Shown: in pieces, positions 43,282 to 53,000 of the stretch
How the letters are laid out: the number at the start of each line of letters is the position of its first letter
How positions within the stretch are numbered: position 1 is the stretch's first letter
Source of the DNA: Rhizobium rhizoryzae
GTDB lineage: Bacteria; Pseudomonadota; Alphaproteobacteria; Rhizobiales; Rhizobiaceae
Length of the DNA: 64,000 bases
Assembly: GCF_011046895.1 (NCBI RefSeq)
Contig: NZ_CP049250.1
Span: forward strand, 310,001 to 374,000
Direction: 5' to 3'
Notes under the pieces: model-generated
Told to the model about the DNA's origin: nothing
The model's input: the letters and a program-made list of their open reading frames with translations, nothing else
Databases searched by the model: none
Position numbers and translations under genes: made by a program

Positions 43282-44778
43282 TTACTTCATTGTCGGCATG
43301 ACGAACTGGGCGCCTTCCTTGATGCCGGAAGGCCAACGGCTGGTCACCGTCTTGGTCCGGGTCCAGAACTTGATGGAATCCGTGCCGTGCTGATTGAGAT
43401 CGCCGAAGGATGAAGACTTCCAGCCACCGAAGGAGTGATAGGCCAGCGGAACCGGGATCGGAACGTTGACGCCCACCATGCCGATATTGATGCGGCTGGC
43501 GAAGTCGCGGGCTGCATCACCATCGCGGGTGTAGATGGCAACGCCATTGCCGTATTCATGCTTCATCGGCAGATCGAGTGCTTCTTCGTAGGTCTTGGCG
43601 CGGACGACCGAGAGAACGGGACCAAAGATCTCGGTCTTGTAGATGTCCATGTCCGGCGTCACGTTGTCGAACAGGCAGCCGCCGACGAAGTAGCCGTTTT
43701 CATAGCCCTGCAGCTTGAAGTCTCGACCATCGACCACAAGCTTTGCACCTGCTTCGACACCGCTGTCGATGAGGCCCAGAATACGATCGCGCGCTTCCTT
43801 GGTGACAACCGGTCCAAGGTCGGCCCTGTCATCGGTATAAGGACCGATGCGAAGGCTTTCCACCATGGGTGTGAGTTTCTCGATGAGGCGGTTTGCCGTA
43901 TCTTCGCCCACCGGCACAGCGACGGAGATTGCCATGCAACGCTCGCCGGCAGAGCCATAGCCAGCCCCCATCAGCGCGTTGGCAGCCTGATCGAGGTCCG
44001 CATCCGGCATGATGATCATGTGATTCTTGGCGCCACCGAAGCACTGGGCGCGCTTGCCGTTCATGGCCGCCGTTCCGTAGACATAACGAGCGATCGGCGT
44101 GGAGCCGACGAAGGAAACGGCGCCGATGTCCGGATGGGTGAGGATGCCATCGACAGCCGACTTGTCACCGTTGACGACGTTGAGAATGCCTTCCGGCAAA
44201 CCAGCCTCGATCATCAGTTCGGCCAGACGGATCGGAACCGAAGGGTCGCGCTCGGATGGCTTCAGAATGAAGGCGTTGCCGCAGGCGATTGCCGGCGCGA
44301 ACATCCACATCGGGATCATGGCCGGGAAATTGAACGGCGTAATGCCTGCGCCGACGCCGACAGCCTGGCGGATCGAGTACATATCGATGTTCGGACCAGC
44401 GCCTTCCGTGAACTCGCTCTTGGACAGATGCGGAATGCCGATGACGAATTCGCAGACTTCCAGCCCGCGGATGATATCGCCCTTGGCATCTTCGATCGTC
44501 TTGCCGTGCTCGCGCGACAGCATTTCGGCGAGCGAATCCATGTTATCATTCAACAATTGAACGAACTTCATAAACACGCGTGCGCGGCGTTGCGGGTTCA
44601 TGGCAGCCCATTTCGGCTGCGCAGCCTTGGCGCTGGCAACAGCAGCGTTCAGCTCTTCCTGGCTGGCAAGAGCGACTTCACCCTGCACTTCGCCTGTCGC
44701 GGGATTGAAGATGCCCTGCTTGCGGCCCGACGTACCGGCGACCTTCTTGCCGTCGATGAAATGTCCGATTTGATACAT
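43282..44778 (-). CDS. mmsA: Methylmalonate/malonate-semialdehyde dehydrogenase (CoA-acylating)
   Basis: 498 residues, typical. Catalytic Cys281 in GSAGERCMAIS and oxyanion Asn150 in TPFNFP; the usual ALDH general base glutamate is replaced (QCFGGAKNH at 245-253), as in CoA-acylating members. MYQIGHFIDGKKV and GVNVPIPVPLAYHSFGGWK are MmsA/IolA signatures. Converts malonate or methylmalonate semialdehyde to acetyl- or propionyl-CoA with NAD and CoA, serving valine, inositol and beta-alanine breakdown, so it may complete the pathway begun by the aminotransferase at 24000. Control by the divergent LysR gene is likely. Confidence 0.95.
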   Translation of the reverse strand: MYQIGHFIDGKKVAGTSGRKQGIFNPATGEVQGEVALASQEELNAAVASAKAAQPKWAAMNPQRRARVFMKFVQLLNDNMDSLAEMLSREHGKTIEDAKGDIIRGLEVCEFVIGIPHLSKSEFTEGAGPNIDMYSIRQAVGVGAGITPFNFPAMIPMWMFAPAIACGNAFILKPSERDPSVPIRLAELMIEAGLPEGILNVVNGDKSAVDGILTHPDIGAVSFVGSTPIARYVYGTAAMNGKRAQCFGGAKNHMIIMPDADLDQAANALMGAGYGSAGERCMAISVAVPVGEDTANRLIEKLTPMVESLRIGPYTDDRADLGPVVTKEARDRILGLIDSGVEAGAKLVVDGRDFKLQGYENGYFVGGCLFDNVTPDMDIYKTEIFGPVLSVVRAKTYEEALDLPMKHEYGNGVAIYTRDGDAARDFASRINIGMVGVNVPIPVPLAYHSFGGWKSSSFGDLNQHGTDSIKFWTRTKTVTSRWPSGIKEGAQFVMPTMK

Positions 44779-44816
44779 GGTGTTCCTCCAGTGTTGTGGC
44801 CGCAGTATGCGCTTTC

Positions 44817-44861
44817 ATTTGCACAAGACAACACCATGATTTACGCATCCATTGTGCAAAT
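44817..44861. promoter_or_regulatory. Operator-like inverted repeat between mmsA and its LysR regulator
   Basis: ATTTGCACAA at 44817-44826 and its exact complement at 44852-44861, spaced by 25 bases, inside the 105-base divergent promoter region. Layout fits LysR recognition and activation sites. Confidence 0.65.
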
Positions 44862-44883
44862 TTTATAGTGCAGGGCAGGACCA

Positions 44884-45771
44884 ATGGATTGGGACAATGT
44901 GCGCATTTTTCTCGCCGTCGCTCGTGAAGGCCAGTTGCTTTCGGCATCCCGGAGGCTCGGGCTCAATCATGCGACGCTCGGGCGGCGCATCAATGCGCTT
45001 GAAGAGCAATTGCGGACTCGGCTACTGATCCGCAAGCCCAGTGGATGCGATCTCACGGCTGAGGGTCATGCCTTTTATGCCACGGCGGAACGCATGGAGG
45101 CCGAGATGCTGGCGGCGCAGGCACGAGCGGGCAATGTCGATGCTCCTATCGACGGCATTGTGAGGATTGGCGCTCCGGATGGCTTCGGCGTATCATTTCT
45201 GGCCCCAAGACTCGGACCTCTGATGCGGCGGCATCCGAACCTGCGCATCCAACTGGTGCCCGTTCCGCGTTCCTTCTCGCTCTCTTCCCGAGAGGCGGAT
45301 ATTGCCATTACTGTCGAGCAGCCCTCGCAGGGGCGACTGATCTGCGCCCGCCTGACCGATTACACGCTCGGACTTTATGCATCCGAGGATTATCTCAAGC
45401 GGCACGACGCCCCGCGCGATGTCGAAGACCTGCGACATCATGCAAGGATCGGTTATGTGGAAGATCTGATCTTTTCCCCGTCACTGAATTTCACCGGTGA
45501 AATCATGCGCAACTGGGATGCCAGTTTCGAGATCTCCAGCGCAATCGGTCAAACGGAGGCGGTTCGCTCAGGCGCTGGTATCGGCATCCTGCACGATTAC
45601 ATCGCAAGCCAGGTGCCGGAACTGCGCCGCATTCTTCCGGCCATTTCAATCCGCCGCGCCTACTGGACGAATTATCACGAGAGCCTGCGTGACATGGCAC
45701 GCATCAGGACCGTCGTTTCGTTTCTACAGGAGATCGTCGGACAAAACAGGGCACGTTTCGTGACCGAATAA
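44884..45771 (+). CDS. LysR-family transcriptional regulator of mmsA
   Basis: 295 residues. The helix-turn-helix is at residues 4-60 (WDNVRIFLAVAREGQLLSAS, LGLNHATLGRRINALEEQL), and the rest is a LysR effector domain (VRIGAPDGFGVSFLAPRLGP). Divergent from mmsA with a shared inverted repeat, so probably its activator, acting as in other LysR-mmsA pairs. It is the last core-like gene before the island; the tRNA-like attachment remnant starts 23 bases after its stop. Confidence 0.92.
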   Translation: MDWDNVRIFLAVAREGQLLSASRRLGLNHATLGRRINALEEQLRTRLLIRKPSGCDLTAEGHAFYATAERMEAEMLAAQARAGNVDAPIDGIVRIGAPDGFGVSFLAPRLGPLMRRHPNLRIQLVPVPRSFSLSSREADIAITVEQPSQGRLICARLTDYTLGLYASEDYLKRHDAPRDVEDLRHHARIGYVEDLIFSPSLNFTGEIMRNWDASFEISSAIGQTEAVRSGAGIGILHDYIASQVPELRRILPAISIRRAYWTNYHESLRDMARIRTVVSFLQEIVGQNRARFVTE

Positions 45772-45794
45772 CAGCGTCAACCATAAAGGGGGAA

Positions 45795-45843
45795 TGGTAC
45801 GGTTGGGGGGTCTCGAACCTCCGACCTCAGGTGCCACAAACCT
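45795..45843 (-). repeat. tRNA-His 3' fragment, probable attachment-site remnant
   Basis: Read on the minus strand the 49 bases give an anticodon arm with loop TTGTGGC (anticodon GTG, His), a variable region, a T-arm containing GGTTCGAG, and a terminal CCA. The 5' half of the tRNA is missing: beyond 45843 the sequence is unrelated. A 3' tRNA fragment right before an integrase gene is the usual footprint of integration into a tRNA gene. The intact tRNA-His is not in this window. Confidence 0.65.
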
Positions 45844-46042
45844 AAAGCCTAGCGTTATTGCAAGATTCCGATCGATATCGATGTCTTTTATTTTCGCGCT
45901 ATTTTGTTGACATAAATAGACTTTTCTCGTTATCTACCGTTAATCCAAGACATTGATCACCTCGCCGCTCGCCTATTGAAAGACCCAAAATCGGAGGGGC
46001 AGATGTTCCAGACGTGTTCCAGAAAACGAGCTAACGACTTCA

Positions 46043-47557
46043 ATGGCCACCATTTCCGACAAAGCCGATCTTCGCCCCTCTCATCTCGCCGACTTCCTAA
46101 AGAAGGCAAGTCCTGGGCATAAAGGCAGCCATTACATCACCGACCTGAAGTGCACCGGCCTTTCCCTCCGCCTCAAGAATGAGAAGGTTGCATTCTTTCT
46201 GCGATATAAGGGGATCAACAAAACCCTCGGGTGGGCCCACGAAGGGGAAGCTTGGTACATCCCCTCGATCAAGGCTGCGCGAGAACTTGCAGAGAAGGTG
46301 AAGCGTCAGATCGATTTCGGCGGAGACGCCCACGCGGAGGAATTCCTTCGGCAGCATCACCACGCCGTGGAAAACAACCTTGGCCTCTCTCACGATGACA
46401 TCATTCGGGAAATGCGCCCAAAGGCCGGTACGTGGACCCTGCGTCGGTGCATCGAGAAGACCATCGAGGACAAGACGGCGGAAAACGCAGCGAAGCCATG
46501 GAGAGCGACGACCATCTCCACATTGAATTCGACATTCGCGAAACCCGAATTCAAAGACCTCCTCGACATGCCGGCCGTCAATATCAAGCGCGCAGATATC
46601 GAGAGCATTCGCGACGTCATGCTGAAGAAGCATGCATCCCCCTCCCCCGCAGGAAAAGCGGTTTCGAACGTCAGTACCATTCTCAGCCACTGCCAGTCCG
46701 TCCACGGCGGACTGTCGGGATTGGATCGGGTTGAGCCGTGGTGGAAACTCTTAACGGTCGGGCGGACGGTGAAGCCCCGGACCAGAAATCCGGGGCTGGA
46801 AGGGCTAGCGAAAACGCTCGTCCTCGTCGACACCTACACGACGAGACGCCTGCCTGGGCGCTTAGACGCCAAGCATGACCACAAGTACGGGATTCGTGAC
46901 GGTGTTGCCGCCGCCTTCCACTGGGTATGCCTAACGGCGCAGAGGCAGGGAGCCGCCTTGGCAATTCGCAAAGCCTTCTACGTTCCGGACCCGGAAAATG
47001 AAGGCTGGTATCTGGCCGCATGGGGAGAAGGGATCATGAAGGCCGGCGTGGCCCACATCCTGCCCATCCCTCCCCGGCTGGTCCAGCACATGGCCAAAAA
47101 GCTCGCGCTCGTGAACAGGGCAGATAGCGAGTGGCTTTTCCCCTCTGAGCGCGGCGAGGAAGATATCCATATCCACCGGTCGTCTACACTTGCCGTCTGC
47201 CAGCGGTTGGCCGCAAGAGATACGCTTGCGAAGAAGCGCAAGACCGCTGTCGACCTCTTCGCGACGAACGGCATCAGATGGTGGACGCCACATGATCTGC
47301 GCACCACGATCACCAAGACGCTGGACCAAGCCGGCATTCCGGGGGGCGCATCTGTGGTACTTGCTCACGAAATAAGACGCACCGACAAACTGGACGCCGA
47401 AGACGACGACTCGCGCGAGCAGCGGATTGCCCGGATCACGAGGTTGGCTTACGGAGGTGCGCAACACCTACACCTGAAGCGCAAAGCCATGTCGATTTGG
47501 ACAGACGCGGTACTGGATGCATACCTAGAGCTTAGAAGAAAAGATATGCAGTCCTGA
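46043..47557 (+). CDS. Tyrosine recombinase / integrase
   Basis: 504 residues. Catalytic residues of the tyrosine recombinases can be placed: Arg301 (TAQRQG), His417 and Arg420 (PHDLRTT), His442 (AHE) and nucleophile Tyr470 (LAYGGAQH). The N-terminal DUF4102-like arm-binding part shows GLSLRLKNEKVAFFLRY. It is longer than most P4-type integrases (about 400 residues) because of a ~60-residue insertion between His-x-x-Arg and the preceding strand. It lies between the tRNA-His remnant and tRNA-Lys, so it probably mobilised part of the island. No excisionase was recognised. Confidence 0.9.
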   Translation: MATISDKADLRPSHLADFLKKASPGHKGSHYITDLKCTGLSLRLKNEKVAFFLRYKGINKTLGWAHEGEAWYIPSIKAARELAEKVKRQIDFGGDAHAEEFLRQHHHAVENNLGLSHDDIIREMRPKAGTWTLRRCIEKTIEDKTAENAAKPWRATTISTLNSTFAKPEFKDLLDMPAVNIKRADIESIRDVMLKKHASPSPAGKAVSNVSTILSHCQSVHGGLSGLDRVEPWWKLLTVGRTVKPRTRNPGLEGLAKTLVLVDTYTTRRLPGRLDAKHDHKYGIRDGVAAAFHWVCLTAQRQGAALAIRKAFYVPDPENEGWYLAAWGEGIMKAGVAHILPIPPRLVQHMAKKLALVNRADSEWLFPSERGEEDIHIHRSSTLAVCQRLAARDTLAKKRKTAVDLFATNGIRWWTPHDLRTTITKTLDQAGIPGGASVVLAHEIRRTDKLDAEDDDSREQRIARITRLAYGGAQHLHLKRKAMSIWTDAVLDAYLELRRKDMQS

Positions 47558-47690
47558 CATTCATAGCCGACGAGAGGCGATCACCAAGCTACGTGCAAGG
47601 ATGACACCTCGGCGAATACAGATACAGAACTTGCTAGACGACGGTGCCGAACCAATCTATAAGCGCCTACGTCTTGAGTAGGCGTCGTGG

Positions 47691-47766
<76 letters not shown>

Positions 47767-47768
47767 TC

Positions 47769-49586
47769 TCAACTCTTCGAAGCGGGCGGGGAGAGCTCGT
47801 CTAGAACGTCGAGTAGGAACTTCCGGATTGTCTCACATCCAGTATCGGCGTCGTCGGGCCGAATGGAGAACGCTCCTAGCCCTGGGATGACTTCGTGGTA
47901 TTCCTGCCACAAGAAATTTCGGTGACCCGAGCCGTATCCAGGGTATAAAACGTAGGCTCCCTTGGATCGTCTGATAGCATCTTTATAAGCGTGCATCTTC
48001 AGTAAATCACCTCGGGTGTATCTTCCTACCCGCTGGCTCCTCTTTTCTTCATCAACGTCTATTTCGGGATCACCAAAAAGCTCCTTGAGTTGATCAACGC
48101 TATACTTTGCATCGAAGTGCAAATGTATGAGCTTGCCATTCGCAGCCGCCTCATTTTGATCGAAGGCGGACGGCCAGATGGAAATCGTGAAATCTGGGCG
48201 CATTTTTCTCGACCATGAATCCGCGCTCCCAGAGTCAAAGAACGTCAAACGTTTGAAATTTGGCTTCGAAGGGCCGTCGGAAAACGTCCGATTGTAGCTG
48301 AACTGAAGCTTCCACTCATCACCATTGTGTCTGAAGGCTACTCCCGGCAGCGGCAGAACCTCACCGGACTTCACTTTTAACCCAAACCCGTCTGACCTCG
48401 GAACCACGATTGTGTTGATCACTTCTTCTCGCGCCACACCAAACCAAGGTTCCAACGCCCTGAGCAATACAAAGAAAAGCCAGTATTCGTACAGGGCCGC
48501 CGCGTTTCTGCTGCCCGCGCTGATGACATCATCTAATCCGCCCCAGGTCAGACGCCCCGCAGCGTTGAACTTGAGCCACGCTTCAAGGACTTCGCGATAC
48601 CCAGCCTTCCGCTGCAGCACTGGGCTGCCAAGCGGCAGCTCAGTGAGATGGGATACGTCCTGGAAGAGGTCATGGCTGCGGTATTCCTCCATGCGCTGGA
48701 GCAATGGTCCGATCTCCCGGCCGACGAAGTGCACAGCGGCCCTACCCTTAGATTGCAGGATCGTGGACATTGTGGTGAGAAGCTCAATGAACTGTTCGAT
48801 GACAAACAGAACGAAGCGGTTCTCCGGGGTGTCGTGCGTCTCCACAACGGCGCTGCTATATATGTAGCGAGGCACGGTGGGTAGAGATGCGCTTAAAGGA
48901 TGGGAGGGACCTAATCGTTCACGAGGATAGCGCGAAGCGATCTGCCGGCCGATCTCGGCACCTCCACTGACCGGCCTTGAGGCTGAGCGCTCTTCATGTG
49001 TTGCGACGAGTCGACTATGGGGCTGGGCCAAGACCTGCTGCATCGCGGCTCGGAAGTCCGCGCTGTCGATGAGCGAGCGGAGAAAGAAAAATTGCTGTTG
49101 AAGTGAGTCACTATCTTTCGTGAGATCGAAATCTACGTCAACGGACGACGGGGAGAACATGGCGAGAAGCAAGTCAAGTGAGACGTTCGCAATGTCGTCA
49201 AGCATGCTCCGGTAGTCGCTCCGGAAATCAAGCTTTCTGGACCGGACCTCAACTCTTGCCGAGCCAACTCGCTGGCCGGCTCGGAGAAGGTGTAGCTGTA
49301 GCGATCCGACGTAGAGGCCAGGCGTCAGCATTCCGCGGTCAAGATCAACAGCTCCGACCATAAAGCGTTGGAGAATGCCAGGAATCGGCTCCAGCTCCAA
49401 TCCAGCATCCTTGACCTCATAGTGGTATGTGCGCCCCTCAAGTAGTTGGATGGGCTCCTCGCCGTACTCAAGCGCTTCCGACACCGGCAATACCTTGATC
49501 GCATCAAGATCGCTTTCGCGGGCGACGATCAGCAGTTCGGTTACCCGATGGCCTTGATCATCCTCAAAGGCAAGGCACGTGAGCAA
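47769..49586 (-). CDS. DUF2357 / PD-(D/E)XK nuclease, McrC-like restriction subunit
   Basis: 605 residues. The N-terminal half is a DUF2357-type domain (LYVGSLQLHLL, FRSDYRSMLDDIANVSLDLL at 121-140, ETHDTPENRFV at 249-259), and the C-terminal quarter carries a PD-(D/E)XK nuclease core with MRPDFTIS (Asp465) and FDAKYS (Asp492, Lys494). In BsuMI/LlaJI-like systems this protein is the nuclease loaded by the McrB-like AAA+ partner. Its start is three bases after the partner's stop, so the subunits are coexpressed. Expected to cut DNA lacking (or carrying) the cytosine-5 mark set by the methyltransferase upstream. Predicted, not shown. Confidence 0.85.
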   Translation of the reverse strand: MLTCLAFEDDQGHRVTELLIVARESDLDAIKVLPVSEALEYGEEPIQLLEGRTYHYEVKDAGLELEPIPGILQRFMVGAVDLDRGMLTPGLYVGSLQLHLLRAGQRVGSARVEVRSRKLDFRSDYRSMLDDIANVSLDLLLAMFSPSSVDVDFDLTKDSDSLQQQFFFLRSLIDSADFRAAMQQVLAQPHSRLVATHEERSASRPVSGGAEIGRQIASRYPRERLGPSHPLSASLPTVPRYIYSSAVVETHDTPENRFVLFVIEQFIELLTTMSTILQSKGRAAVHFVGREIGPLLQRMEEYRSHDLFQDVSHLTELPLGSPVLQRKAGYREVLEAWLKFNAAGRLTWGGLDDVISAGSRNAAALYEYWLFFVLLRALEPWFGVAREEVINTIVVPRSDGFGLKVKSGEVLPLPGVAFRHNGDEWKLQFSYNRTFSDGPSKPNFKRLTFFDSGSADSWSRKMRPDFTISIWPSAFDQNEAAANGKLIHLHFDAKYSVDQLKELFGDPEIDVDEEKRSQRVGRYTRGDLLKMHAYKDAIRRSKGAYVLYPGYGSGHRNFLWQEYHEVIPGLGAFSIRPDDADTGCETIRKFLLDVLDELSPPASKS

Positions 49587-49589
49587 GAG

Positions 49590-51347
49590 CTAGCCCTCTG
49601 CGAAGCTAACAAAGCCAGTCGATTTGACCTTCATCAGCATGCGTTCAATTTTCCTGTGTGAAAGAGGAAGGAAAGGCGTCGCAGTAAGTTCGTCTGTGGT
49701 CCCAGCCTGCGCGATACCCTTGGAAGCGGCAATTGCAGCGTTCAGCCCCGTGAGGTTTTTGATCCCGGCCGGTTCCCACTCATGTCTCTCTTGGCAGTAT
49801 GCTCGAAGCTTGAGCAACAGGGGTTCAACGCGCTTGCGTGCTCCATGGATACGGGGCAGAATTTTCTGAAGCACTTGATGGTCCAATGCTGTAGCCAGTA
49901 CTGCGTAGCGTGCCACGTCTGTCGCAGCCTGCCTCGCTTCAAAAATAAACCAGAAGTATCGCGTTATCTCCTGGGCGCTACGGAAACCGAATTCCATCTC
50001 CTCCTCTGCAAGTAGATTGAAGAGGAGCATGATCTCTGCGGCGGCGGGGTTCCGAACAGCTTCAGGTAGTTCTGCGGGAGTCACTTTGAACTGCTGGGCT
50101 TCGACAAGGACGTTGCCAAAGCTGCTGCCGTTGCTATCAATTCGGCTAGTAGAGGACTTCGCTCCGCCGAGGAAAGCGAGCATAGCTTCTCCAGACGTCC
50201 TGAACTCAATTACATTCGCACGATCCAGCACCTTCGGAGAAAACATGTAGGTCGTCTCGTCAACATTGACCGTACCAATCACGAACAGGTTCGGGGGCAG
50301 ATTGGGCAGCTGACCAGGGATGCCATCTCTTGGCTTGGCATCGCCGTGCAAGTAGATGGGCTCTTGCGGCGATTCAATAGCGGACAGGAAATCAGCAAAA
50401 TAACGCTCGACGTGTGAGAGGTTCATTTCATCGAGCACGATGAAATACGGCTGCTTGGGGTCCTTAATCGCCCTGATCAGTACATCGAGGACTTTCGTCC
50501 GGATATATCGGCTCTCATTTAGGGCATCCGCATATCCAAGAACATGCTCATTGGAAGTCCAATTCGCCCCCACCGCTACAACAGCGTACTGCTCAGGGCT
50601 TGTGGTACACCAACGAAGAAAGGATCGTGCAAGTAACGTTTTTCCCGATCCCGACAAACCAGTCAATATTAGGAATCTTTTGGAAAAGAGGGCCAGAAGC
50701 AGCCTTTCATCAACGTTCTGAACCACAGCGTACCCTGACGAAGAGAGATCGCTTCTCCAGCTTTCCGCCATGCTCTTGTACTGCATCAGGACCTCTCCTG
50801 CGTTGTCGTATACTGTCCTGGCTAAATCAATTATTGCCCCCGCCTTTTCCGCGGCAATGATCCACATGCTGCGATTGGCAGGGCCCAAGGCCGCCAGTGC
50901 TTCGGAATAGGCTGCCTGCTCTACAGGACTCACGGGTCGATCCGGTTGATCGACCCCTTTCAAGACGATGAATGAAAGGGTGGATGTCGAGCGGTCGAAT
51001 GCCATGAGCAAGAGGTCATCCTCGCGTACATCGTACAGCTCGCCAGGGATGGCGTCTCCTGCCAGCCGCCAGTTCTTTCCGCCACCTTGAAGTCGGATCG
51101 TTCGCCGATCAGTAAGTATCTTCCGCGTCTGCGCCGGCGTGCCGTCTAGGAAGCGTGTGTTTATTTCGATAGGTTTTTCACTGGCCGGAGCGAGATTGGG
51201 AAACCAGTCGGCAAGCACATCCCTATTGATATTTATGGCACGCTCTCTGCCAGAGGCCTCGCCCAGTGTTTCCCGGGTACGGTGGAACCAGCCCAAGTTC
51301 GAGGGGGCAAGTTTGCGCGCAGCGTAAACGACATCCACTGCGTTCAT
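49590..51347 (-). CDS. McrB-like AAA+ GTPase/ATPase, restriction subunit
   Basis: 585 residues. AAA+ motor from about 215 to 480: Walker A GLSGSGKT at 230-237, Walker B FIVLDEMN at 302-309 with the McrB-type NLSHVERYFADFLS following, the sensor strand GTVNVDETT at 358-366 and arginine-bearing VLDRA at 373-377. GTVN(V)DETT is the McrB-family signature. The first ~200 residues are a separate domain that may recognise DNA. It overlaps the methyltransferase gene by four bases and precedes the nuclease gene by three, so all three form one operon. GTP or ATP use cannot be told from sequence. Confidence 0.9.
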   Translation of the reverse strand: MNAVDVVYAARKLAPSNLGWFHRTRETLGEASGRERAININRDVLADWFPNLAPASEKPIEINTRFLDGTPAQTRKILTDRRTIRLQGGGKNWRLAGDAIPGELYDVREDDLLLMAFDRSTSTLSFIVLKGVDQPDRPVSPVEQAAYSEALAALGPANRSMWIIAAEKAGAIIDLARTVYDNAGEVLMQYKSMAESWRSDLSSSGYAVVQNVDERLLLALFSKRFLILTGLSGSGKTLLARSFLRWCTTSPEQYAVVAVGANWTSNEHVLGYADALNESRYIRTKVLDVLIRAIKDPKQPYFIVLDEMNLSHVERYFADFLSAIESPQEPIYLHGDAKPRDGIPGQLPNLPPNLFVIGTVNVDETTYMFSPKVLDRANVIEFRTSGEAMLAFLGGAKSSTSRIDSNGSSFGNVLVEAQQFKVTPAELPEAVRNPAAAEIMLLFNLLAEEEMEFGFRSAQEITRYFWFIFEARQAATDVARYAVLATALDHQVLQKILPRIHGARKRVEPLLLKLRAYCQERHEWEPAGIKNLTGLNAAIAASKGIAQAGTTDELTATPFLPLSHRKIERMLMKVKSTGFVSFAEG

Positions 51348-52834
51348 TCAGCTGCAGCCGCATGATGGGCCGGACTCGCCTCGGCGAGCTGCTGCTTCAA
51401 TTGTGAAGCGACAGCGAATGCGAGCAATGGCGGCACGGCATTCCCAATCTGCGTCAACTGGGTATTCATGCTACCCGCGAGACGGAAAGCGTCTGGAAAG
51501 GATTGTATACGTGCAGCTTCCCGCAGAGAAATCCCACGCGCCTGCTCGCCGTCGAAATGGATGTGGGAATAAGCATCTTTCCCGATGTGCGCGGGCAAAG
51601 TTCTCGCGGGTTGATCACGCCACATTTTGCGGAACTTGTTGGGGTAGCGATTGTCTTTGTACGGAGGCACAGTTGCAGCAAACAGGTCCTTGTACTCTTC
51701 GTCGGTCTCGACAAGCTTCCGCTTCAGCTTCTTCTCTAACCGTGCCAACCGTTCGCCAAAAATCTCATTTGCGGTTGCTAAGGCCTCTGGGTACATTCCA
51801 CCTTCGGGCATGCGCCTAAAGGTCTCATAGTCTCTCGGCGTGTAGCGTATCACATGTCCCGTGAAAGTTGACCCCGCCTTGAAATGCGGCCACTCCTTCA
51901 TCGATCGAGTGAAGGCGGTTTCATTCCCATTGTATTCGAATAATTCAGCGATATCGCGAGGGTTCCCTTTCCCTTTCTTTCCATCGAGATGTGATGTGAT
52001 CTTCGGCAGGTCAGCAAAGGCGTCCGAAACGGTCACCGCTGGAGCCAGCTGGGGCAGAGCATTGGCATGATCAACGAAATGATCGAAGGGAGGCAGGACC
52101 TGTAAATGCCCCTTCCCGGATCGGGAAGTCGAATACCCACCTGGGATTTCACAGTGATGCGCGATCAATGGAAACTCCGGGATCGTGGAAAGCTCCTTTC
52201 GGATGCCTATGATTATCATGCGCTCGCGCAGTTGCGGAACGCCATACCATGCCGCATTCAAGAGACAATAGCGCGTCGAATAGCCAAGTTCATCAGCGGT
52301 AGCAGCCACTTCCTCGGCTACATTGCGGCCAACAAACTTGCCAATCTCGCGAACGTTTTCCATCACAAATGCGACGGGCTTCAAAGACGCAACGAAACGG
52401 AGATAGTGGTGGTACATCGAGGCCCGCTGGTCCTCGCCGTGAGCGTGGTCCTTGCCGGCCAACCGCCAGAGGGCAGCACGACCGAGTCGCGAAAATGCCT
52501 GGCACGGAGGGCCACCGACAATCACATCAACCCGCTCACCGACTTCGCCATGATGTCGCAGATGCGCCACCGCATCCTCTGGCTCGAGTGTCGTGATATC
52601 TGAAAAACTCCGATAGTCTCCCTCGGGAACTAACCGCGCGAAATTCAGCTCATGCGACGCCCGGGCGTAATCATTGATCTCAACAGCAGCTACAGACCGA
52701 AAGCCTGCCCTGTCGAACCCCAGACTCATCCCCCCACACCCCGCGAACAAATCGAGAGTGCGAAAATACCCCCTCTCATCAGCTCGCCGGAGTTTTTCAA
52801 GAATCAGCGGCTTATCACCTGCTCTTTTATTCAA
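51344..52834 (-). CDS. DNA (cytosine-5) methyltransferase of the restriction operon
   Basis: 496 residues. Motif I LFAGCGGMSLGFDRAGF at 29-45, motif IV GGPPCQAFS with catalytic Cys111, motif VI MENV near 157, motif VIII in LRERMIIIGIR, and motif X IGNAVPPLLAFAVA near the C-terminus are all in order. The target-recognition region lies between about 300 and 440 and gives no known site. First gene of a minus-strand operon with the McrB-like and nuclease genes; the divergent vsr gene would repair T:G mismatches from deamination of the methylated cytosine. A modification partner is therefore the likely role. Confidence 0.94.
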   Translation of the reverse strand: MNKRAGDKPLILEKLRRADERGYFRTLDLFAGCGGMSLGFDRAGFRSVAAVEINDYARASHELNFARLVPEGDYRSFSDITTLEPEDAVAHLRHHGEVGERVDVIVGGPPCQAFSRLGRAALWRLAGKDHAHGEDQRASMYHHYLRFVASLKPVAFVMENVREIGKFVGRNVAEEVAATADELGYSTRYCLLNAAWYGVPQLRERMIIIGIRKELSTIPEFPLIAHHCEIPGGYSTSRSGKGHLQVLPPFDHFVDHANALPQLAPAVTVSDAFADLPKITSHLDGKKGKGNPRDIAELFEYNGNETAFTRSMKEWPHFKAGSTFTGHVIRYTPRDYETFRRMPEGGMYPEALATANEIFGERLARLEKKLKRKLVETDEEYKDLFAATVPPYKDNRYPNKFRKMWRDQPARTLPAHIGKDAYSHIHFDGEQARGISLREAARIQSFPDAFRLAGSMNTQLTQIGNAVPPLLAFAVASQLKQQLAEASPAHHAAAAE

Positions 52835-53000
52835 TTCATCGCTCGCACAATCAGCATCAGTGATGGTTCGCCCATTTAAGTGGCGATTCGTCGATGATTC
52901 ATATCATCATTCAATTTGCAACGCATTGGAGCTGCCAGCCTTTCAAACGGTTTATTGCAGTGTATGAGGTCCCACTGAAATCTCACCGATGGAGGTCCAA

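Noticed and set aside
43435-44868. 477-residue plus-strand frame opposite mmsA
   Set aside because: Mirror of mmsA codon bias; no motifs, while mmsA is full length with catalytic residues.
45795-45843. A functional tRNA-His gene
   Set aside because: The 5' half is absent and the T-stem has a mismatch, so only a 3' fragment exists.
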